This document shows, piece after piece, positions 10,601 through 19,600 of a DNA stretch of 64,000 bases. The position numbers and the translations under genes are program-made. The first letter of the stretch is position 1. Each line of letters starts with the position of its first letter. The notes under the pieces are model-generated. The model worked only from the letters and a program-made list of their open reading frames with translations. It was not told the origin of the DNA and searched no databases. The DNA is from Lytechinus variegatus (lineage: Eukaryota; Echinodermata; Echinoidea; Temnopleuroida; Toxopneustidae), in NCBI RefSeq assembly GCF_018143015.1, contig NC_054740.1, positions 53,951,296-54,015,295 of the forward strand, in the 5' to 3' direction.

Positions 10601-13600
10601 GGAAAAATGTAGAAAAAAGGGGAAAATCGGATCGGGAATTGGAATAAAAATCGGTTTCAGCATTAATGGTAACTTCCATGGCAACAATGCTCAGGAGCCA
10701 ATCAGTGATTCCATGGAGGTAACCAATTTGCAATTTAATGGCAAAGTTACCATGATTATAAACCATAATAATAAATATAGTGCAATGAACCCTAACTGGG
10801 TTTATCTTTTCAGCTTTACCACTCTTTACAAACAATAGTTTACAAATATTTAAGACAAGCAAGCAAGTAGCATCAACATACGTTCTAGTCTGCATATTTG
10901 GCTTGTTAGAATATTTCATTGTGATTCGTTGGGTTGAACTGCCTATGCCTGCATTCCGGCAAAACTCAAGCCAAATACGCAAATGTGTTGACTTGGCATG
11001 GGTTGAACAAGTTCAGGTATGATGAAGTATATATGTTAGCAAATCAACCAGGAAATACACTGTTTGTATGAAAATACATGTGGTATGTGTGTTATAGGTT
11101 TATTGTAAGGAAGGAACATAGTTATTTTTAGGGGCGTTTTCTTTTACCCATTGAAGCAATAGCTGAAATCCTTTAGCTATTTCTTTTATTTCAAGGGCTA
11201 CTTTTTTGTGGAGAAAGGAATTATATGTGGTAAATGCAAATGTCATTATTTTGCTGAATGCAGAATATTGATTTTCTTAAATCATAGTTAATGGAGCAAC
11301 TCAAAAGATTTTCACCCCAAAGCATTCAATAAGGGTAGTTTAAAGGGCAGTTTGGGCCATGACGAGGGCAAATTTCCTTTTCTGGTTTATTGATATTTTG
11401 TGAATGGGTTGAGCCAGTGTTAAACAACCTGTTTGCTGTTCTCATAGTATGCACGACTGATGACTCTTTATTGTGCTAAATGATATATCCATATGCAGCT
11501 AAAGGCCATGTCCCAGCTATTTGTAAAGTTACTCATGAGTGGAACTTGTTCTTGGGTGCTATGTCAGCTACATGGGAATATATCATGTACCACAAGAAAG
11601 GGTCACCAGTCGTGCGCAAAGTCACTCATAACTTACAAACAGCTTTATGAATCACCCCCCGGGGGCCGTTTCATCAAGCTGCTCGTAAGTCAAGAGTGAC
11701 TTTAAGAGCGACTGGTGAACCTTTCTTGTGGCAAATGATATCCACCATTAAATGTTTATTAGTGGTTATTTAGCGCGTAAGAAAGGTTCTCCGGTCGTTC
11801 TCAAAGTCTCTCTTATCTTAGTAACAGCTTTAACACCCACCAGGTACTCCAGCCAGCAGTTATCTTCTGTAAATCTTCTCGAATCCATGAACGCACCATA
11901 TCAGGTATTCTTTTTATCTCTTTTATTTCAGCTTCCTCAACCAGTGTCGTCCCAAGTCAGTCAGCATGGGTAATGCTATCAAGTATCTCAAGATGCAGAT
12001 CAATAATATTCCACAAGGAATGTCGGATAAAGAGGTCAGAAACACATTGGCCCCTATTCTCGAAAAGAGGTTTCAATTGTACTATGGTATAAAACTATGG
12101 AATATGCAGATTTTTTGTGTTATCACACTTCGCTTTTAGCATTCTTTCCTAAAAGCATGCATTTGTAATCAGACTTTTCTTAGTGTTCGTGATGAAATAA
12201 GTCTTAATTTTGTACACTAATCTGCAAAGTCAATGGTTTTATACCATGGCAGAATTAAAACCTCTTGAGAATAGGAGCCTTAGAGTTTGATATCTAATAC
12301 ATTTTGTTTTAAAAAGCCTTTCAAATTTATCAAAATTTTGAAATGATTTAAAACGTTTTTAAACCAAAAATGAAAGATAGCGTTTAATCTTTAATCACAA
12401 TCATGTACCTACATGTAGCTATAAATATACATGTAGTTCTAAGTGTTAATTGCATTCAACTATCTTGCCTGCATTGTTTTACACATGAAATATGGATTTA
12501 TGATTCTCTATTACTTTTTAGTGAGGTAAATTATTTCCATAATAACCTTTGGTGTATTCTGAATAGATCGATATTTACATTGCATCCCATAAAAAAAGGA
12601 AACCAGGATTCCCACAATTTTTTTTTTTCATTAAAGGCAAATTAATTATGACATATCATTTACATCATCATACAATTCAATCATTCCTTCACATTTTGAT
12701 ACCTAATATGTGATGAACACTTCCCGCATTAATAAGCAAGATGAGTTTGAAATTTTAATGTCAAAATCAGGCTGCGTAGAAATATTGGACAAGATGGGTT
12801 CGTGATAAGACAACCAAGCTTATTCGACGATTGCCTCATTACAGGGTTCCCACGGTCATGGAAAATCCTGGAAAAATTTGTGGTCCTGGAAAGTCAGGGA
12901 ATTTGGAAAATTTGAGAAAAGTCATGGAATTGCATTTACCTCATGGCTATGGCAGCTTACCATTTTGTTGTGTCTTGCAAAGTTCTCTCATTCTTGATTA
13001 TCATACTCTGCTGTGTCTGATTTGGAAACCATGCCAGAAAGCAAGTCATGAAAAGCAGCAATTTAGTCATGGAAAAGTCATGGAATTCTGTTCTCAAATT
13101 TCTGTGGGAACCCTGTCATTAGCATTTCTTTTGTATTCTTTGTTTCTCTCACAGATCCCTCAAATGGAAGTGGATTTAGATTAACGCTGAGATTCCACTC
13201 TCATCAGAAGTATTAAATTCATAGTAAAAACATGTTTACTAATTGTAAAATCTATCTCTGAAGACGGGTTTCCTTTTTTTGTGGGACGCACTGTATGTTT
13301 GAGGGGTTTTATCTTAAGGATCATGAAGACACAGCCAACAAATGCTTGTTGAAGTGTACCAGAATTTGATATATGCTTTCAGAGTTTACAGGTAGTTAAT
13401 TTTGAAATTCACTTTCAGTTTGTTTTCTGGGGCCTGGCCACAGAGGATTGTTTTCTTGTTTCTGATGGTGCTGAATATTGTGACAGCACTCCCAGTAACC
13501 GTAGATAATCATCCGTGGCCAGTACATATTTGATTTCTTCTTAAACAATTTTAACTTTGATGATACATTTATAGGCAAAACAGAGGTTGTGTGACTGCAT

Positions 13601-16600
13601 AGACGGTTATGTGAAAGAGAAGATATTCCTAGCACAGAAAGCCATTTCTGAGCAATATGCCTGCAAGAAGATCAGAGATGGCGATGTCATCCTTATATAC
13701 AGTTGGTAAGCCAGGAGATATGTTGACCTGGGTAGTATATCATAAAGCTGTTTGTAAAGTTATGCTCAACTTGACGAATGACTGGAACATGCCCTTGGGT
13801 GCTAAGTCAGTTACATAGGGATATAATGTGCAACAAAAATAAAAGCTTACCAGTCGTGCATAAAGTTATTCATAACTTAGGAATAGCTTTACAAAATGGC
13901 TCCCTGATACTTTTTCTTGCAATAACTGATCCTATATTACTTAATTTCTCCAAGAGATTGGCTTGTGTTATGTCATAACAGGATCAGGATGGGTTTGAGA
14001 CACATAATATAGAATAAAAACGATGGTAACTATAGAGTTTGAGGTCAGGGTAGATATTAATCATTTTCAGGGATTTTTCTTTTACTCTCTAGCTATTTTA
14101 TGTATACTTGGGGGCCATTTGAATTTTAATTTCAAGTGCTACTAGTCATGTGGTCATTTATTTCTGTATCAATATCTCTATTAATATCCCCCTTCAAACA
14201 AAGTTTGAAGGGGATATATAGGAATCAGTTTACAGTCAGTGGAGTGGTTGGTTGGTCCTTTTGAAATCATGAGGGTCGAACTACTTCCTCGGCTTTCACC
14301 GATTCTCATGAAATTGGAACACACATTGGTCTTGGGAAAGACATGCATGATTCATGGTATTGCTGGAAAACGCATTAATTACCATGGTAACAGCACAGGG
14401 TGGATATTATTTACCTTCATTGATATTTCTAGCTTATTTCTGCTCTCTTCCACAGCTCATCATTAATTAGGAAAGTCCTGTGCGATGCTCACAAGATTGG
14501 GTTACGGTTCCGCGTCATTGTGGTGGACAGCAGGCCAAAGGTCGAAGGTCGAGAGGGTATTAGGAGGCTTGTAGCTGCCGGGATCAAGTGTACCTATGTC
14601 CTCATCAATGCAGTCTCTTATATGATGCCCGAGGTAAGATTGAGATTAACAATCTTAAACAAAAACCAGCTTTCATATGATTTCAATTCAATTTCATTAG
14701 TTATATTTATGTATATATTTATTATTATAGTATTATCAAATACAAAAACAATATAAACAAGTTGACAACGATTGGAACACACATTTGTCTTGGGGTAAAG
14801 ATGATATGATGCATATGTATCATATGAAAGCTGACTTCTGTGTAAGATCGTAGTGTCACATTTCCTCAACTTATTTTGGTTAGCATTGTTGAAAATTTTG
14901 TTATCTTTCTTTGGTATTTTTTCTCAAAAGGAAAGACAAACATTTATATATCATTTATATTATGATTTATAATTGCTAACCCTAATCATTCTTAAATAAA
15001 AAAACGTGAATGATTGTATTGACAGCGATGCACATGTAATCATGGAAATCAATCCAAGGATCAGTCACTATTCTCTGTTTAATGAGACCCTGGTGGCCAT
15101 AACAATTGTGATGAATTTTCCTTTGTGGTATAAACAAACAATTGCAAACTTGATTTGAATGGTTCTTGAGCCCTGTTACCATGGTAGGATTTGATAGGTT
15201 TCTGTTCTTATTATTTCTGAGATCACTAACAAGCTTGAATTTACAACTTATTCTGTGCTTGTCCACTTTTCTTCACACATTTTGAAGGTTTCAAAGGTTT
15301 TCCTTGGTGCACACGCCCTCCTTGCCAATGGCTATGTCATGTCAAGAGTGGGGTCATCGGTCATCGCCATGGTAGCGAAGTCCTACAATGTTCCAGTTCT
15401 TGTGTGCTGTGAGACATACAAATTCAGTGACCGGGTTCAGACAGATAGCTTTGTGACAAATGAATTAGGTGAGTAGATCATAGACAGCTTGTATCTATTA
15501 TTGATTTTTTTTTATCCAGAACTGTAGTTTCATTATTTTTTTTACCATTAATTTTTTTATTTTGGGGGGGGTGTGATTTCTTTATTTAGCTCTTACTTTG
15601 TCAAGATTGCTGTATCAGGAAATATTGGTACACACAATCTGCATACAGAAGGTGGAAACCTGTGCCAAATAAGCAGGAAATTAATCATGGCCATGAAAAA
15701 TAGTTGGATGTTTTAATCCTTTAAAATCGTAAATATTGTCAATTTGATTTTTTTTAATGCAAATTATCTGGAAATCAAGAAACCAATCAATCTTTTCTAT
15801 TAGAGTGCAAATCTATTTAATCATAACCCTCCTGGCACAAAATGACATCACAAAATTCAGGCCAGTGAGAAGCATAATATTGCATATTTGGAATGCACCC
15901 CAAGGGACTGGAGAAAGTGCATGAAGTGTTGCAGTGTTTTACGGAAAAGCCAGGGGCCTGTTGCATGAAATGGTCTTTCGTAGAACCATTCTACGTAAGA
16001 ACGAGATATCGCTCAACTGTTTCACAAAGCCGATTTGGGCGATACGAAGAATGGTCCTTGGAAAGACACCTCCAGACATGTCCTACGTAGGCATGATCTT
16101 CTTTGCACACCGCCCGCCACCATCGGCGTTGAGAGAAAATACGTTTACGGCAGGCCACACTGACATATCACCTTTAAACATTTTTTAGGGGGTTGATGAT
16201 GCATTTTATCTGGAATGGCGCCAAGTTATTCTTTGTGTGGGGGCTAATTGTCATCAATTTCAGGTCGACAAGACGACCAAAAACGGATGTAATTTTAATT
16301 TCTCCGGGGTAATGTAGGCCCAAATATATTTTTTAAATATTTCTTTTATTCTCCCTCCGTCCTATCCCCACCCCTTTTCCATTAAAAAAAAATAAAATAA
16401 ACTCGAACTATCGAAATGGGCGGCACTGCACTATCTCTCTGACCACTCATGCTTTCTCATACATTGTAGACAAATAAACAACTAGTTCATTCAAAAGAAA
16501 TTATGTAAGGAAAAAACGTATTTATAACGTTCAGCAAAAAAAGAACAATACAGAACTAAGATGTTAAATATGCTAAATCATTTATTTATTTTTATTTCAT

Positions 16601-19600
16601 TTTCATTATGATTATTATTTTTTGATGAGATTAATTTTAATCCATGAAAATTAATTCTTGGATTTGGGATACAGTGAAACAAAAAAAAATCGGCAATAAC
16701 AAAAAAATTGAATTTAAGATACAGCTTAGACCTATAGCTTACGAATCCATAACAATAACTAGAATTTAATTCGTCATGCGGACGAATTAGGTGGTCTGTC
16801 TTTATTCTCGGCATCATGATCACTATTACCATGTTCATGCATATCAATATGACCTTCATGATGACAACGGAATGCTCATTATGGATGGAATACTTGTGAA
16901 AGACGGTAGATTATAAAGCACTGTGAAAAGGGTCCGGAAAATGGTCTCTTTGATGTATGACTATATATGCATGTGATATGAAAAAGTGATTATAATCTGT
17001 TTTATCTTGCTAAATTTTAATTTTTATACCATAAAATCATCATAAAGGATCATGTACGAGGTGGTAAAAAGAAAAAAAAATGGAAAAAAAAAATCATCTT
17101 GTCTACCCCAGGACTCGAACCTCCGCCCTCGAGAAAGCAAGTCAAATGCGTTATCCATTGAGCCACGATATTCCCCATAGAGATTACACGTAAGCAATTT
17201 TGAGAATTACAATTCCAATTTTGCAAGTGAAATACGGGCATGATCCCGGCATCTAATCAAAAAAATGAAGGGCACACTTCCGATAGCCCAGAATCTCAGC
17301 TACAACATATTAAAAGCTCAGGGAAAGCTGACAAGAAAAAATGGAGATATGGCTCACGAAATAGAGGAATGTCGAATCTAGTTTTGACAAAAAGTCATGT
17401 CTCATAGAGATTACACGCAAAATGAGGAAAAATGACATGCCTCTTTTCACCGCTGTTTTACGCAATGATACGTTTCTCAAAACAAAAATTCATGCATACT
17501 GAGAAGAAAGAGTACATTCTAAACTACATCATATCAAAATCTGGGCGAAAAACGATCTATATTCGAGAAGTTACAACCAAATTTGCATAAATTTGATGAC
17601 GTCATTTTTGAAAAAAATGAAATTTTTAGTTTAGGCGCCATTTTGATGACGTCATGATATAATTTAGGGATAATGGTGACATAAATCAAATCTACAACTA
17701 ATACTCTATTGATATATAAAAAAAAAATTGGGGGTCAATGGACTATTTACAGAGCTACAGTGAATTTTCAATAGGCATGTTTTTGCACATATATGGCCTA
17801 TAGTGAGAGCTCGCGCGCACACGTGCTGCAACATTACGAAAATTTGTGTTTAAAAATGGATCTCATCTGACACCCCAATTTCAGATTCCAAGCTACTTTC
17901 ATTCGCCCCCCCCCTCCCCGATATCAACAAGGAATGGTTATCCTTAAGTAAACAACCACGCACTCTCCCAGATAATCCACCTTCCCCCAAGGAGAAGTGA
18001 CCTTCATAAGGCCTGGCAGAGAGAGAGAGGGAGAGCAAGAGAGAGAGAGAGGGTGATTTTTTAAAACTTATTTTTATTTCGGCAATTGTGGGTCATTTTG
18101 CATCGTTCAAAATTTCATGTCGATCTTCATCTAAATTCTGAATCGTTTTTAGATATGCTAATGTCCTAAAACAAATAGAATACAAATTCATTCTTTCAAG
18201 ATTAATGTCAGCCAGGAAGCTCTGAAGAGTTTGTTTATACTATTATGTAACAAGGACAGCTGTAATCCCACTCCATGCTGTTCATCAGCCTGTTGTGGTG
18301 GCAGGCATCGGTGTTATCGGCTCTTATCAGCAGCAGCAGTCACTAAATCGACCCCACCCCAGTTTAAACACGAGAAATGCAACTTTCCCAAAAAACTGAA
18401 ATTGGGGTGTCAATACCCCACTTGAGATCCCATTGACTAACACGCAAGGCATTATCAGCAGTCAGATGAACCCCCGGGGGGGCCACTTACATTGACGAGT
18501 GGATACCATGCGCGACCAAAAAAACACGTAAAAAGGATGTCCTTTTCACGATAGGGCACGTTACGTACGTAACGTGAAAAGGGTGTCAAAAACACAAAAA
18601 TAATGAAAAAAGGGTATCTATTTCACTAGGAAAATTACGTGTTTAGGGTCGAATTTGCGGGGATGATAAAACAAAATTAAAATGTTTTATAAAGGATGTC
18701 CTTTTTGCCCCAACACTACGTGTTTAGAGTCCTATTTGCGCGAGGTGTAGAAGGTGGGGTCGTACTAAACCAAATAACATGAATAAGGTAAAGCCGACAA
18801 AGGACCCGTTACAATAAAACATTCCTGTACTTGTTTAGGGGTTCATTTCAGGGAATATTTGCCAAGAGTATCGTTTTGTTTCCAATACTTGTTAAGGGTA
18901 GGGTTTCACACGCCAATACTTGTTAAGGGGTGCTTTTTCAGAATATGGAAATTACGTGTTTAGGGTGCTTTTCGAGACCCCATGGTCGCGCATGGTATCC
19001 ACTCGTGAATGGAAGTGGCCCCCCCGGGGATGAACCCCACCCCAGTTTAAACGAGAGCTCTCCCAAAATCTGAAATTGGGGTTTCAAATACCCCACCTGA
19101 TCTCCCATTGACACAACACGCAGGGCAATGGAGTTCCTGTGTTATAAGCTGGTGGGGTATTTTTTAAACACAGGATTCGCGTAATGAAACTTTAATGGGT
19201 GTTAATTTCTATATTAATGGTTGTAGAAGGTTGATCAAGGTATCAAATTGCTCAGAATTTTATTAGCGATGCAATGATATTAAAAGAAACGGTTTTTCTG
19301 CGTTGCGTTAAGGTGTAACGCGCGGAAACGCGCGCGCATACGTGCGCGCGCGCAAATTTTTGAAATGCTTAAAATGACCTGAACCGTACCCAAAAATTTT
19401 TATAGGTCATTTGGACGATTTTTTTACCTGTTGACCTCTACATGACCTTTGATGACATTGACAGTTGACCCTTGACATGAAGTTAATGTCATGTAAATAT
19501 TGTTAATTTTTGATAATTGATAATGAAGATATGATCAAATGAAGAATTTTACAAAATGGCGCGTAGATGACGTCATCATTACCATATGACCTTGAAAAGC

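Larger units (their letters stand above)
9365..10770. mobile_element. Outer MITE split by an insertion
   Basis: A left end with TTATGGTAACTTTGGTG (about 9392) and a right end whose complement reads ATCATGGTAACTTTGCCA (about 10741-10758) form inverted ends. Between them lies the 110-bp array with its inverted flanks. I infer an element with a GGTAACTTT-type TIR that was entered by a second element. Confidence 0.45.

Noticed and set aside
10545-10982. Minus-strand frame of 145 codons
   Set aside because: Crosses the edge of a transposon; no family resemblance, no splice or start context, and AT-rich codon use.
17095-17180. Functional tRNA gene on the minus strand
   Set aside because: A and B boxes are good but the anticodon and acceptor arms do not pair; it lies inside transposon layers.
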